Positions 6,491-16,139 of a stretch of 64,000 bases of DNA are shown one piece after another. Numbering within the stretch: position 1 is the stretch's first letter; each line of letters begins with the position of its first letter. The position numbers and the translations under genes were made by a program. Under the pieces are notes generated by a model, which was not told the DNA's origin, made no database searches, and saw only the letters and a program-made list of their open reading frames with translations. The stretch comes from a virus: positions 1 to 64,000 of IMG/VR virus record IMGVR_UViG_3300027770_000057, one strand, 5' to 3'.

Positions 6491-8041
6491 TTAAAGCGGT
6501 TCCTCACAATCTAAGAGTTGATTTTCTAATTCTTGAATTTCTTCATTTAATGTTTGAATCATATTAAGAAGTTGGTTTATATCGCCTTCTAACTCATCAT
6601 CTTTATCTTCGGCCTCACTTCTTTTTTCTCGCAGAGGTTTTAAGATAGAATTATAATATTCAAGTTCATCAAGCGTATATTGCGTAGTTTCTTTTTTTGT
6701 ATTTTTTAAGTTATCAGCAAGGCTACGCACAGAAGCTATTCCATCGTTACCAATTCCATAGGCTGTATAATCAGGATTATTCATAATGTCACCAATAGCT
6801 CTAAATCGCTCTTCGTTGTCTTCCTTATATTGCGATATTCTTAGCAGATCATATGGGTCTAGAATTTCGTTAGAATATATTTTTTGCAATTCTATATTGT
6901 TAAATTTTATGGAATTGTTTGCGAATTCATATTGTCTTACAAGGTCTATAATATTGGACACAATACCATATAATCTATCAATTTCATCTTGTATTTGTTC
7001 ATTATATTCATTATTAGAATCACTATTAGGATCATCTTCTATTAATTGGTTTATTTTATCATTTAATTCGTCATATTCTTTTTGAGTGTCATTTAAATAT
7101 TTTTGAGGTTCTTCTCGTTCTTTTGTTTTATCAGCAATACTTGTTTCCTTATTTAGTACTTGGATTTCTTTTTCTCTTATGTTTTCTCTTATTGTATCAC
7201 AATTTGGTCGTTGTGTTGTTGTACTTGTTGTTGTACTTGTTGTTGTACTTGTTGTTGTACTTGTTGTTGTACTTGTTGTTGTACTTGTTGTTGTACTTGT
7301 TGTTGTACTTGTTGTAGTCGTTGTAGTCGTTGTAGTTGGTGCTTCTGTTGTTGTAGGTGCTTCTGTTGTAGAACCATCACCGTCAAAAGAAAATATTGTT
7401 CTTGTTCTTGTTCTTGCTATTGTTCTTGCTCTTGTTGTGGTAGGTGCTTCTGTTGTGGTAGGTGCTTCTGTTGTTGTAGGTGTACTTTTTGTATGGCCAT
7501 TACCGTCAAAAGAAAACATTGGTTTTGTTTTTATTTTATTTAAAGTAGAATTATTTAAATTTTTTATTGTTCTTTTAGATTGATTAATTCTGTCAAGTTC
7601 TACATAAGTATTTGTTAATTTATTTATACTAACTTTTGTTTTTTTTAATTTTTCTATTAGCTCTAATGTATTTTCTGTATTTTCTAGAAGATTATTCTCT
7701 GTTTTTTTGAATTTACTTTGCAATGATGTAATTTTATTAGAAAATAAATTGTTTTTATCAATTGCAATATTTTTTTTATCTTTAACTAATTTTAAGTTTT
7801 GTTCAGTTGGATTATCAATATAATCATTAATAGTTTTTATTAATTCATCTGCTGAAACATTATTTCTTCTAAATGAATTTTTGCTATTATCAAATGATTG
7901 CTTGGTTTTTTTAAAACTTAAAGTACTTTTTTTTATATTATTTAAAAGTTTATTAGATTTTTCTATAGATTCTGTTGTATTTGATTTTATCAAATTAACA
8001 AATTGTCTTGCTTCTTTAATTTTAGATTTTATTTTTTTCAT
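6491..8041 (-). CDS. Long coiled-coil protein with Thr-rich hinge, 516 aa
   Basis: Residues 1-165 and about 285-516 are heptad-like helices rich in Lys, Glu, Asn and Gln. They flank a low-complexity hinge of EAPTTT and TTTS units (about 175-280) that contains two copies of a FSFDG(N/D)G motif. The shape, two coiled coils joined by a flexible Thr linker, suits a fibre or whisker. It lies just downstream of the major capsid gene but after a terminator, with its own AT-rich upstream region. No enzyme motif is seen. Function is unknown and a virion fibre is inferred. Confidence 0.65.
   Translation of the reverse strand: MKKIKSKIKEARQFVNLIKSNTTESIEKSNKLLNNIKKSTLSFKKTKQSFDNSKNSFRRNNVSADELIKTINDYIDNPTEQNLKLVKDKKNIAIDKNNLFSNKITSLQSKFKKTENNLLENTENTLELIEKLKKTKVSINKLTNTYVELDRINQSKRTIKNLNNSTLNKIKTKPMFSFDGNGHTKSTPTTTEAPTTTEAPTTTRARTIARTRTRTIFSFDGDGSTTEAPTTTEAPTTTTTTTTTSTTTSTTTSTTTSTTTSTTTSTTTSTTTSTTTQRPNCDTIRENIREKEIQVLNKETSIADKTKEREEPQKYLNDTQKEYDELNDKINQLIEDDPNSDSNNEYNEQIQDEIDRLYGIVSNIIDLVRQYEFANNSIKFNNIELQKIYSNEILDPYDLLRISQYKEDNEERFRAIGDIMNNPDYTAYGIGNDGIASVRSLADNLKNTKKETTQYTLDELEYYNSILKPLREKRSEAEDKDDELEGDINQLLNMIQTLNEEIQELENQLLDCEEPL
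7208..7375 (-). repeat. 12-bp tandem repeat encoding TTTS hinge
   Basis: A run of near-identical 12-bp units (Thr-Thr-Thr-Ser on the minus strand) continues into ACC/ACA Thr codons and EAPTTT units. It is in frame with the coiled-coil gene and likely to vary in length by slippage. Confidence 0.85.
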
Positions 8042-8159
8042 ATATTATATATACTTTTATTTATTTTTTCAAAGAAGTTTATGAACTAAACATAAGCTTG
8101 GATGATGTTTTAAATAATTCTGAAATAATTACACTTTTTAATAGCAAATAATATTAAAT

Positions 8160-8191
8160 AAAAAAACCCACTTAGTTTAACACTAAGTGGG
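8160..8191 (-). terminator. Rho-independent terminator of the head operon
   Basis: CCCACTTAG (8167-8175) pairs with CTAAGTGGG (8183-8191) around a 7-nt loop. On the minus strand it is followed by a T-run (complement of 8160-8166). It lies about 50 bp past the major capsid stop and is the clearest terminator in the head region. Confidence 0.9.
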
Positions 8192-8243
8192 GATTTTTTA
8201 TTATTCTAAAGTTTTATGTTAGCTTAAGAATATAGTGTAAAAA

Positions 8244-9674
8244 TCAAATAATAAAATTTGCAATGGAAAGGCGAGCATAAAACTTCGAACCTTCACGCAA
8301 TAGTTTCTTACCATAACGGGTAAGAATACCACGCCTTGGGCAGAAGCTTTCAGGATCAAGAACAGTAGGAGTCTGGGTGAGTGGAACATATGGGCAATAG
8401 AAATATCCACTGTCCATGTAACTGTCGCCCTTATAACCCATTAAGATCTGATTAGATTGGAATAATGGATCTTTGTATATTCTCCAACGATTGTTGATAG
8501 TACCAACATACTGTACACCTAAAGAAGAGGTGAAAGTTTCACTTGGTGCAGGTGCGAAACCAGCAGTTGCGGTTTCAAAGATTGAAGCAACTTCAGGGGA
8601 AGTTACTAACCAATTTGCACCACCACGCAAAGTTTTGCGATGGATAACATTGGAAACCTCAACTACTTTAACATAGAGGGATTCGTATTTTTCTTTAACC
8701 GTATCACCTAAAGCAGTGCTGTAATCCCAAGCTGCTACAGTTCCAGCATTCAAGCGAAGATCTTGAAGAATTTCACGATCAATTTCAAGATTGATTTCTT
8801 GAGCAAGAACAGCAGTCAATTCAGCTTCAGCGTCAAGATTGTGTTGGCTACGAAGATCTTGTTGAGCTTCATAAGACCATACTGCCTTCAATTTACGAGT
8901 TTTTGCAACGATTTCTTCACTTTCAATTACAAGATTGATTTCGGGAAGATCTTGATTGCATTCCATGTTATACTGGTAATTGATAACAACACTAGAAGCA
9001 CCCAATGCGTTATTCGTAGTTAATGAAATTAAGCCAGTAGTATTATCAACGCTACCGCTAACAACCTTATCAGTAGGAGTACCAATATCAGTTGCACTAA
9101 AGCTATTAGAAGCACTAAAGTTGAAAGTCTGGATAGCAACACCGCCATCATAAACGGTTCCAGTGAAGGTTCCAGCTAAGATTGGAGTATGTTCAGCTAC
9201 GAAAGTTAAACTAGTAGTTGCACCAGCATCGCTGTGAGATTCGTTTTGAACGAATTGGCTACTATAGTAAACATCAAGATTTGAAGTACCATCAGCTAAT
9301 TGTTGCAAGCTATTTGCATCATCGCCTGGAAATCCACCATTATTAGATGCACCACGAATTGCACCTTTATTGGATGAATAACGAAAACGGAGATAATACA
9401 CAAGACCAGTAGGCCCTAAAAGAGGTTGTACTGAAACAATCTTGTTAGCAATTAGTTGAGGATAAATCCTGCGTACTAAAGGAATACTGATTCGTTTGAA
9501 CTGAGCAACATCTGAAGTGTCAGTTGAAATTTCGTTAATAAGTCTTTGATTTTCTAAGAGAACTGCTGTAGAAGAGCGAGTGTTAGGATCGGTAATGCCA
9601 TCAAGGATGCCAGTAGTACCCCAACGAGAAACAAGCTCTTTACTCTCAGTTAAAAATTTTGCATTTGCGTTCAT
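8244..9674 (-). CDS. Major capsid protein (T4 gp23-like)
   Basis: A 476-residue HK97-fold capsid protein of the T4 gp23 type. The N-terminal part contains VAQFKRISIPLVRRIYPQLI and VQPLLGPTGLVYYLRFRYS, which closely follow the gp23 family pattern. A beta-rich Thr/Ser insertion domain lies at about 165-245, and the C-terminal part has GANWLVTSPEVASIFE and the YCPYVPLTQT segment. The N-terminus (KFLTESKELVSRWG) probably includes a propeptide for the prohead protease. The order scaffold-protease-MCP is standard for T4-like phages. A GAAAGG ribosome binding site supports the ATG. Confidence 0.95.
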   Translation of the reverse strand: MNANAKFLTESKELVSRWGTTGILDGITDPNTRSSTAVLLENQRLINEISTDTSDVAQFKRISIPLVRRIYPQLIANKIVSVQPLLGPTGLVYYLRFRYSSNKGAIRGASNNGGFPGDDANSLQQLADGTSNLDVYYSSQFVQNESHSDAGATTSLTFVAEHTPILAGTFTGTVYDGGVAIQTFNFSASNSFSATDIGTPTDKVVSGSVDNTTGLISLTTNNALGASSVVINYQYNMECNQDLPEINLVIESEEIVAKTRKLKAVWSYEAQQDLRSQHNLDAEAELTAVLAQEINLEIDREILQDLRLNAGTVAAWDYSTALGDTVKEKYESLYVKVVEVSNVIHRKTLRGGANWLVTSPEVASIFETATAGFAPAPSETFTSSLGVQYVGTINNRWRIYKDPLFQSNQILMGYKGDSYMDSGYFYCPYVPLTQTPTVLDPESFCPRRGILTRYGKKLLREGSKFYARLSIANFII

Positions 9675-9699
9675 TGTAAAAAAACCTTTCGTTTAAAAT

Positions 9700-10614
9700 T
9701 TAGTTGCTTTTCTTCACACCAGAAAGAACTAATAATTCGTTGTTTACACCGTTCCCAGAGTTATATTCCGCAATAACCTGAACATTATCGGTGTTGATAT
9801 GTCCTCTCCCCGATGCATTCTTTACTTTTTCAACTCTTTCATTCTGCTCAGATATAATCTGGGCTTTTTTAACTTTAGAATTTTTAGATTCTAATGTATA
9901 ATTATTTCTAGATTCATTTACCATACTATTAAACTTTTTAACGGTTTCATTAAGTTTGGTATTTTCAGTAGAAAGTCTAATGCTGCGAGCTTCTAGGATT
10001 CTAAGTTGACCACGAAGTTCTTCAACATTTTTATTGGATTCATTAATTTTATTAGTTGTAACAAAAGATATATCTTCATTTTTGATATAATCAGAAGTAA
10101 GATCAACGATTTTGTTAAGAACAACTTTATGTTCAACTAAAGATGGATCGCTAAGAATATCAGTTTTTGCTTGTTCATAAATTTCAGAACCTTTTTGTTG
10201 AAGGAATTGATCTACCTTTTCAACAATATATTCTTTCATTTCTGCCAATTTAGAATCGTATTCTTCATACAAAGAAGTTTCGATGTCTTTATTTTTGCTG
10301 CGTTCATTAAGAAGCATTTGATATGCTTCTTCGTAACCTTCATCAAGAGAGTTATCGAATTCATCTTTTTGAGACTCTAAGCGATTGCGAAGGTCAGTGA
10401 TAATTTCATAAGCTTCTTGATAACCCTTATAAGCAGTTTTTTCTGCTTTTTCTAAATCGGTAGTAAGCTGTTGATAAGCTTCCTCTAAATTAGAATTATA
10501 TTCTTTTTCTATTTCTTCCTTAGCTGAGGATAGCATTTCCTTAACAGCCGAGGCAACTTCAACTAATTGATCCTGTGGGATCAAGTTTTTCAATGATTCA
10601 GTAATTTTGTCCAT
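9700..10614 (-). CDS. Prohead core scaffold protein (gp22-like)
   Basis: A 304-residue, almost wholly helical, highly charged protein (Glu/Lys coiled coils, repeated EEAYQQL / YQEAYEII / YEEAYQML motifs at residues 43-115). Position between the prohead protease and the major capsid gene, the coiled-coil makeup and the size identify the internal scaffold, degraded by the protease during maturation. The three similar EAYQ helices suggest internal repetition. Identification rests on position and character, not on a specific motif. Confidence 0.8.
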   Translation of the reverse strand: MDKITESLKNLIPQDQLVEVASAVKEMLSSAKEEIEKEYNSNLEEAYQQLTTDLEKAEKTAYKGYQEAYEIITDLRNRLESQKDEFDNSLDEGYEEAYQMLLNERSKNKDIETSLYEEYDSKLAEMKEYIVEKVDQFLQQKGSEIYEQAKTDILSDPSLVEHKVVLNKIVDLTSDYIKNEDISFVTTNKINESNKNVEELRGQLRILEARSIRLSTENTKLNETVKKFNSMVNESRNNYTLESKNSKVKKAQIISEQNERVEKVKNASGRGHINTDNVQVIAEYNSGNGVNNELLVLSGVKKSN

Positions 10615-10618
10615 TATC

Positions 10619-11284
10619 CTAACCTCTCTCTTTTAAGCTGGAAGTATGTGATTTAATAATTCCGCCAATGCAAGCAATTAAAGCGTTTTTATTTACTTTA
10701 TTATTTATGCTTGTATCATTATTTTTTTGAGAAATAATAGAATTATTTTCAGGAAAGTTTTGAAAGCCTTCCTTTGTTGCAACGATTTTTTCTTGAAAAG
10801 CACCATTTGTACTTGGATCTGCAACAATATCAAAAGTGATAAGTTTATAGCCTTCGCTAATAACTAAAACACCACTTTCGTTATTTTTTCCATTTCCAAC
10901 GCCACGGCTGCTGATGCCTACTCTTACACCATCGTTGATAAGTGCTCTAAGAGTTCTACCATAGGGTGTATTAAGGATTTCTCCTTCACCCATTAAAGCA
11001 TTGCCTTCCCACCATAATTTAGTAATTAAGTGAGATGCATGTTCAAAGTGAATAATAGAATCGGTTGGATGATCTAACTCTCCAACTAATCCTCTAGCTT
11101 TTATAATTTCATTTAAAGAATCTACATTGTTCTTTAAAACAGTTTCAGGGTATAACCTGCCATTTTTATTAGCTTCGTTACAAGCTTGGAATTTGCCACG
11201 AAATTTTACAACTCCGTTACTTCCCTCATTAAGCGTGAGGTTAACTCCATTATTAAGGCAAGAATCTATTAATAACATACTCAT
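10619..11284 (-). CDS. Prohead maturation protease (gp21-like)
   Basis: A 221-residue serine protease of the herpesvirus/T4 gp21 type. Visible motifs are FRGKFQACNEANKNGRLYP near the N-terminus, GLVGELDHP with candidate catalytic His72, GEGEILNTPYGR, and VRVGISSRGVG with candidate nucleophile Ser125 or Ser126, followed by FDIVADPST. It processes scaffold and capsid proteins inside the prohead. It ends 4 bp before the scaffold start, and the tight spacing implies coupled expression. The C-terminal 50 residues are Asn/Lys/Ser-rich and probably self-cleaved. Confidence 0.92.
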   Translation of the reverse strand: MSMLLIDSCLNNGVNLTLNEGSNGVVKFRGKFQACNEANKNGRLYPETVLKNNVDSLNEIIKARGLVGELDHPTDSIIHFEHASHLITKLWWEGNALMGEGEILNTPYGRTLRALINDGVRVGISSRGVGNGKNNESGVLVISEGYKLITFDIVADPSTNGAFQEKIVATKEGFQNFPENNSIISQKNNDTSINNKVNKNALIACIGGIIKSHTSSLKERG

Positions 11285-11304
11285 ATTACCTCCTTAATAA
11301 TTGG

Positions 11305-13002
11305 TTATTTGTCACTATTGTGTAGGTGCATAAAGCTTTGATCCAAAGTCATTCCATTTTTTGGAATATAAGGATTGCTTAGGTTTGGCCAAGTATCACT
11401 TCCTTGATTAGTAGCTAAACCATCACCTTCTGTAGTGTTTGGATCTTTATCATTTACTTGAGGAATAACATCCTTAAGAACATAAGGATTATTCAAGGCT
11501 GGGAAAATATCTTTACCAGCAGAAGTATATGCAGATTTTGCAGAGTTATCTATGCCAATTTTATTACCATCAGAAGTTACAACACCTTTATAATCACCGT
11601 TATATTTGCTTGGGAAAGCTTCAATTTTAGCTTTCTTAGCAAGAATAGGATGATCGCCATTTAAAGAATTGTGTGGTTTGTCATAATTACCAATAGTATT
11701 GCTTGACATTGCAATATTTGAAGCTTCTGTTAAAGACTTAATTAAATTATTACCAGCTTCTAAAACATTATAATTTAATTCACTATCACCAGAAATAACA
11801 AGCTTAAGATCTTCAAGACCTTCGGAAATTTTTGCTTTTGCTAACTTATTTCCATTGTTTCTTGAAATAACATTATATACTTCATCGAGTATTTTATATG
11901 CATCTACAAAAGATTGAAATTCACGATTGTATTGATCATCAAGACCTGGTAATACTTTTTCGCAAGTTTTACGATAAGCATTATAATCTTCTGTATATTC
12001 TTGGCCATTAATCTTGAATACTTTATTAACACTGTCTGCGTAAGCATTATGTGCAGTTCTTAAAATGCCTTCTGCCATAAAGTTACAAGTTTGATCATCA
12101 TAATTATTACTATCAGATGCTTCTAATGATTCTTTTATCATGTTAGCTAGTTCATTTTGGTTTAAGAAAACTAAACTTGGCCAAGCACCAACAATATTTT
12201 CAAGAGTAGTTTCTACTTCTTTAACATCTGAAACAGCGTTTGCTCTACGCAAATCATTAATAGCTCTTAAAAAATTATTTTCTTTAACAAGTTTTTTAGC
12301 ATTAGATCTTTGATAAGTAACCTCAGAGCTTGGAGTTTTCCAATTAAATGAAAGTATTTTTCCTTCATTTCTTAATTTCAAACGAGGTAGTTTTACAGAA
12401 ACAACATTGTTACTATTATCGTGGGATAAAGAAACATTATTAAATAAAGGATTTCCTTTTTTGAAATTTAAGAATTCTTGTATGTTTTCAGACATTGCTT
12501 TGAATTCTTCAATTTTAGATTTTCTGAAAAGCATTTTTACACTATCAAATTCAGAAGGTTTGTTATAGCTAGATTCATTAATTTTATTGGCTTTTTTATT
12601 CTTACCAAGTCCTTCTTTGAATACTTTTTTGTTAATTGGCATGTGTATATAGTTTTCAAACATTTCACTAGCAAGGTTTTTTTTATCTTCTAGAATTGCT
12701 TCAACCATATTGGTAATAAACTTTTTATTAGCAACTCTTTCAGATTCTTCATTAACGACTAATTCCTTAATATTATCTAACAAAAGATTGTTATTATCTA
12801 AGTTATAAGTTGCGTGAATGTAAGTATCTTGTGGAGTAACAAAAGTTACTTCCGTTTCGTTAAGACAATGAACCTTTAAAGATTCAAGCCTTAGCCTTTT
12901 AGCTAAAATATCGCAAGATTCATTAATTTCTTTCATAGCGACATTAATAGATTTTTTTTCAATTTCATTAATAACATTGATATCAATAAGTTTTCTCTTC
13001 AT
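11305..13002 (-). CDS. Head-operon protein of unknown function, 565 aa
   Basis: This large protein lies between the portal and the prohead protease, where T4-like phages carry small core proteins. It begins with a helical segment (residues 1-50), has many Asn/Lys/Glu helices and a C-terminal 120 residues rich in Pro/Asn/Gly with two similar motifs (FPALNNPYVLKDVIP and WPNLSNPYIPKNGMT). The paired NPY motifs may be docking or cleavage sites. A role in the prohead core or as an internal virion protein is inferred from position only. Confidence 0.6.
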   Translation of the reverse strand: MKRKLIDINVINEIEKKSINVAMKEINESCDILAKRLRLESLKVHCLNETEVTFVTPQDTYIHATYNLDNNNLLLDNIKELVVNEESERVANKKFITNMVEAILEDKKNLASEMFENYIHMPINKKVFKEGLGKNKKANKINESSYNKPSEFDSVKMLFRKSKIEEFKAMSENIQEFLNFKKGNPLFNNVSLSHDNSNNVVSVKLPRLKLRNEGKILSFNWKTPSSEVTYQRSNAKKLVKENNFLRAINDLRRANAVSDVKEVETTLENIVGAWPSLVFLNQNELANMIKESLEASDSNNYDDQTCNFMAEGILRTAHNAYADSVNKVFKINGQEYTEDYNAYRKTCEKVLPGLDDQYNREFQSFVDAYKILDEVYNVISRNNGNKLAKAKISEGLEDLKLVISGDSELNYNVLEAGNNLIKSLTEASNIAMSSNTIGNYDKPHNSLNGDHPILAKKAKIEAFPSKYNGDYKGVVTSDGNKIGIDNSAKSAYTSAGKDIFPALNNPYVLKDVIPQVNDKDPNTTEGDGLATNQGSDTWPNLSNPYIPKNGMTLDQSFMHLHNSDK

Positions 13003-13216
13003 CTTTATGCTCCCTAATTAGGTTTCAACAAAATATTTATTGAATCACTTCTCAATTTTTATTTTTTTATAGATTGTGTTACAATCTTTTGTTCTCATGA
13101 GAAACAAATTTAGCTTTTTACTAAAACTAAAAATAAAATAAAATTTATGAACTTTTTTATATGTTCACATATTACATAGTTATGTATGCATAAGTTTTGA
13201 AAATTAAAGGAAAAAG
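13003..13216. other. Non-coding gap with small inverted repeats
   Basis: This 214-bp gap separates the minus-strand 565-aa gene from a + strand gene. It holds a 7-bp stem around 13071-13087 (AGATTGT/ACAATCT) and an imperfect palindrome around 13089-13108 (TTTGTTCTCATGAGAAACAAA-like). Both could be operator or processing sites. No small gene was found. Confidence 0.4.
13034..13041 (-). promoter_or_regulatory. Possible late-promoter-like AATAAATA
   Basis: On the minus strand AATAAATA lies about 32 nt ahead of the 565-aa gene. It differs by one base from the T4 late -10 element TATAAATA. In so AT-rich a genome this match is weak alone. The similar spacing ahead of the terminase gene is the main support. 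Confidence 0.3.
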
Positions 13217-13516
13217 ATGTATTCTTTTAAAAAATTTATAAAAATCAAAGAAGCGTATCAAGTAGATATTGAATATGATTATGTAACTGAATTGGATGAT
13301 ATAATTAATGCTGCTAAGATATTTATCATTAAAAACCCTAAAAAAATGAAAGAATTTCTTGAAAAGGAAAGTAAGAATGATGAGGAATTAAAGAATTTAT
13401 ATCAATTTAAATTTTTAGATAAAAGTAACCAACTTAATAATATTAAAAAACCTAATACTCCACTTGGGTATTTTGCTGGATATGATTTTTTGCAAAAAAT
13501 TGATTCTCCAATATGA
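13217..13516 (+). CDS. Hypothetical protein, 99 aa (antisense insertion in head operon)
   Basis: A + strand gene inside the otherwise minus-strand head operon, with a GGAAAAAG ribosome binding site 6 bp before the ATG. The product is Lys/Asp/Glu-rich and helical (ELDDIINAAKIFIIKNPKKMKEFLEKESKND), ending in NTPLGYFAGYDFLQK. The opening MYSFKKFIKIKEAY resembles the F-x-x-[FY]-[IL]-x-E start common in T4-like phage accessory proteins. Function is unknown. Opposite orientation suggests an independently acquired gene. Confidence 0.6.
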   Translation: MYSFKKFIKIKEAYQVDIEYDYVTELDDIINAAKIFIIKNPKKMKEFLEKESKNDEELKNLYQFKFLDKSNQLNNIKKPNTPLGYFAGYDFLQKIDSPI

Positions 13517-13564
13517 TAAAAGTTATCAATACTGTATATTGTGTTTAATAAATAAAATTAATTA

Positions 13565-16093
13565 TTAAAAATTTTCTTCTGAATGATCAATATCTTCATG
13601 ATCTTGCTCAGAAGCATAGTCTTCAATATTCATATCGTATTTTTCTAAATCTTCTTTGCTTGGTTCCGCTAAAAGCGAACCAGATTGTTTTGAACTTGTA
13701 GGAGGAGTAGTACCGCCTAATTCTCCACCTGTATCAGGACTTGGAGAAGTTTCGCCACTTTCTGGTGGCTGTAATAATGTATTTGGGCCTTCAGGGGTTG
13801 CTCCAATTTCAGGATTTTCCTTAGAATCTGTTCCTTCGGCAGGAATACCTACACCAAGAAGCTGAGGATTTTGAGTAATAATTTGCATCTTAGCATCTTC
13901 AAGTTTTTGAAGTTTCATTCTTGCTACAATTTCTTCAGTCTCATCAGGAGTATACTTCATCCACTTGTTTAGAATGTCATAATCAGAAAGCATAAGAGAA
14001 CTCTTTAGAGATGTGGCATTTGTAATTCTAGCTGCCATAACATCTGCTCTGCTAAGTTCTCTCCAATCTGATGGAGGAGTCATTTTTATAGTTAAATCTA
14101 AATATGATTCTTTGGGATAACCTTTTAACCTTAAATGTCTATCAGCAATTTCCCATAAGCCATCTTCGAAGCAAGATTGAAATCTTTCAATTAATCTTGC
14201 AAATCTAACATCTTGAGCACTTAATGAAATTTTTGTAATATTTACATCTTCAACATTAAAATAATTTTTAGGAAAATTAAGTGCTGTGAATAATTTATTT
14301 CTAAAGTACAAGCAATCATCTACCTCACCTAAGTTTTGAGCACCAGGTAATGTTTCAATTTTAGTATTGCTATTTGGTCTTATTGGTAGCCAATAATCTT
14401 CGTCTTGCGAAGGAGCATGCCATTTTTCATCTACACTATTTGCACCAGATGAGTAACGCATTTGCGTTTTTCTTTTTCTAAATTGATCTTTCATTCTTTC
14501 GATAAATGATTCTGCTTTAAATGGAGGCAAAGTACCAACATCTATGTAAAAAACCCTGCGTTCTGGTGCTCTACTTAGTCTGTAAACAAGCATTGCATCT
14601 TCACATAGTCTTACTTGTTGTGCAGGTCCTCTGGCAGCTTCAACAACTGAAACACCATAAGGATAAAAGCTTTTCCTATCTTCTCCAATTCTGATGTGAA
14701 TTATTTGTTCTGGTGCAAATCTTATTGCTGTAGAATTTATCATTTGCGTATCAGTAGTAGCTACTATTGGAGAAGAAATTAAAGATGTGTAATCTGGCCC
14801 TTCTTTGCTTTGTTGAAACTCAACTATTTTACCTTTTGTAGTTTCTATTCGATACATAGAATCAACTGGCAACCTTGCAATTTTATAAATTCCCTCTGTA
14901 GGATTTTCTTGATTAATTACAATTTCCCAAAACAAATCTCCATAAACTAAAAGATTTTTAAAATCTCCCCAAACTGTACGATTTAAATTAAGCATGCTTC
15001 TGTGATAAAGCAAAAATTTTAATTCTGATTTAATATCTTCATTTTCACAAGAAATTGTAAAAATATTACCATCTGTATCTCTTTGGCAATTATGAACAAT
15101 AATTGAATCTGTTGCGAAGTTATGATGGTTTTCAACTGTCATATCATATACTTCCTGTACAGATCCTTTTTCTACAGCCATTACAACTCTTCTGTCTTTA
15201 TAAGTTTTTAAATACTTCATTTCTTTTACAGAAAATCCATTTTTGCTAAGTCTATATTTTGTAGTTCTCCAATCAACTTTAGTTAAGGTTGCAACATCTT
15301 TGCATTTTAATCCAAGGCTTATAAGTTTCGTTGTTTCGTTTATTTTTTCATATTTATTTAAATCTTTTTCAGCTTTAAATTCTTCAATAAATTGTCTTTC
15401 GTGAATCCATCCCTTTTGGTGGGTGTATATTCTTGGAAATTGATTTATTTTTGATTTTGTTAAATCTTGATTTGCTTTTAATCTATAAAATGGCATTAAT
15501 TGATCATGAAATTTTAAGTCGCCAGCTTGTTTCCAAGTTCCATTTTTCATTAAAATACGATGATCAGCAGTACATTCAATGTGTTCACCATTATCAAAAT
15601 ATACCTTTACTGTTTCTGCTGTTTTTGTAATTCTTACATCGTAAGCCCAACTTAAGGCATAATCTTCTTTTTCAAAATCATAACAATAAACTAAAAATTT
15701 CTGATTTTTCTTTATTTCATATAATTCTTTTATAGTTTTTTGACCAAAAGGCGTTGATATTTTTGTATCGCCAGCCAAGCAAGCTTCATCTGTATAAACA
15801 TTTATTACAGATTCAATTTCTGGCATAGATCTTAATCTATCATATTCCTTATATCTACTCATTCTATTTGAAATCGTAGAAAGATCTATAAAATCATTGC
15901 TTTCTCTTAGTCTTACCAACCTTTGATCTTGATTTCCATAAAATCCACCGTCTGGTGAAATAGAAGGAACTGAATCTGGATTTTGAATACCAGCACCAAC
16001 AATATCTCTCGTAGAAATCTTTTTAGAGATTGGATCATCTGAGAAAGCGTAAGTAAAAGTCTTGTAAAAATTAGCCCAAATTGGTGAAGGCAT
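13565..16093 (-). CDS. Portal vertex protein (gp20-like) containing an intein
   Basis: Of 842 residues, about 611 form the portal and 231 an intein (Cys105-Asn335). The N-extein has DRLRSMPEIESVINVYTDEA, the conserved portal region. The C-extein has YRLSRAPERRVFYIDVGTLPP and MKDQFRKRKTQMRYSSGANSV, typical of T4-like portals, and an acidic Pro/Gly-rich C-terminus. The portal dodecamer nucleates the prohead, docks terminase and passes DNA. Protein splicing is required to restore the YTDEA-CQRD junction. It lies downstream of terminase in the minus-strand head operon. Confidence 0.95.
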   Translation of the reverse strand: MPSPIWANFYKTFTYAFSDDPISKKISTRDIVGAGIQNPDSVPSISPDGGFYGNQDQRLVRLRESNDFIDLSTISNRMSRYKEYDRLRSMPEIESVINVYTDEACLAGDTKISTPFGQKTIKELYEIKKNQKFLVYCYDFEKEDYALSWAYDVRITKTAETVKVYFDNGEHIECTADHRILMKNGTWKQAGDLKFHDQLMPFYRLKANQDLTKSKINQFPRIYTHQKGWIHERQFIEEFKAEKDLNKYEKINETTKLISLGLKCKDVATLTKVDWRTTKYRLSKNGFSVKEMKYLKTYKDRRVVMAVEKGSVQEVYDMTVENHHNFATDSIIVHNCQRDTDGNIFTISCENEDIKSELKFLLYHRSMLNLNRTVWGDFKNLLVYGDLFWEIVINQENPTEGIYKIARLPVDSMYRIETTKGKIVEFQQSKEGPDYTSLISSPIVATTDTQMINSTAIRFAPEQIIHIRIGEDRKSFYPYGVSVVEAARGPAQQVRLCEDAMLVYRLSRAPERRVFYIDVGTLPPFKAESFIERMKDQFRKRKTQMRYSSGANSVDEKWHAPSQDEDYWLPIRPNSNTKIETLPGAQNLGEVDDCLYFRNKLFTALNFPKNYFNVEDVNITKISLSAQDVRFARLIERFQSCFEDGLWEIADRHLRLKGYPKESYLDLTIKMTPPSDWRELSRADVMAARITNATSLKSSLMLSDYDILNKWMKYTPDETEEIVARMKLQKLEDAKMQIITQNPQLLGVGIPAEGTDSKENPEIGATPEGPNTLLQPPESGETSPSPDTGGELGGTTPPTSSKQSGSLLAEPSKEDLEKYDMNIEDYASEQDHEDIDHSEENF
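15089..15781 (-). other. Intein in the portal protein (231 aa)
   Basis: The splice motifs are complete. Block A starts CLAGDTKISTPFG, block B is CTADHRIL (Thr175, His178), and block F/G is YDMTVENHHNFAT then IIVHN, with Cys336 as +1 residue. All nucleophiles for standard class 1 splicing (Cys1, terminal His-Asn, Cys+1) are present. The 100 residues between blocks B and F carry no LAGLIDADG motif. They contain HQKGWIHERQF and a helix-turn-helix-like stretch (KCKDVATLTKVDWRTTKYRLSKNG), possibly remains of an HNH-type homing endonuclease with its DNA-binding part. Confidence 0.95.
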
Positions 16094-16139
16094 ATAATTC
16101 CTTTGAATCTTTATATTATTATTATTATAATAGTTATAA

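Noticed and set aside
7123-7583. Cys- or Val-rich + strand frames over the TTTS repeat (CCCTCCC and VVVLVVV types)
   Set aside because: Shadow frames of the 12-bp repeat. The minus-strand coiled-coil gene explains the region.
13071-13087. 7-bp hairpin as a terminator
   Set aside because: It lacks a T-run on the minus strand and only a short one on the plus strand, so it is noted only as an inverted repeat.
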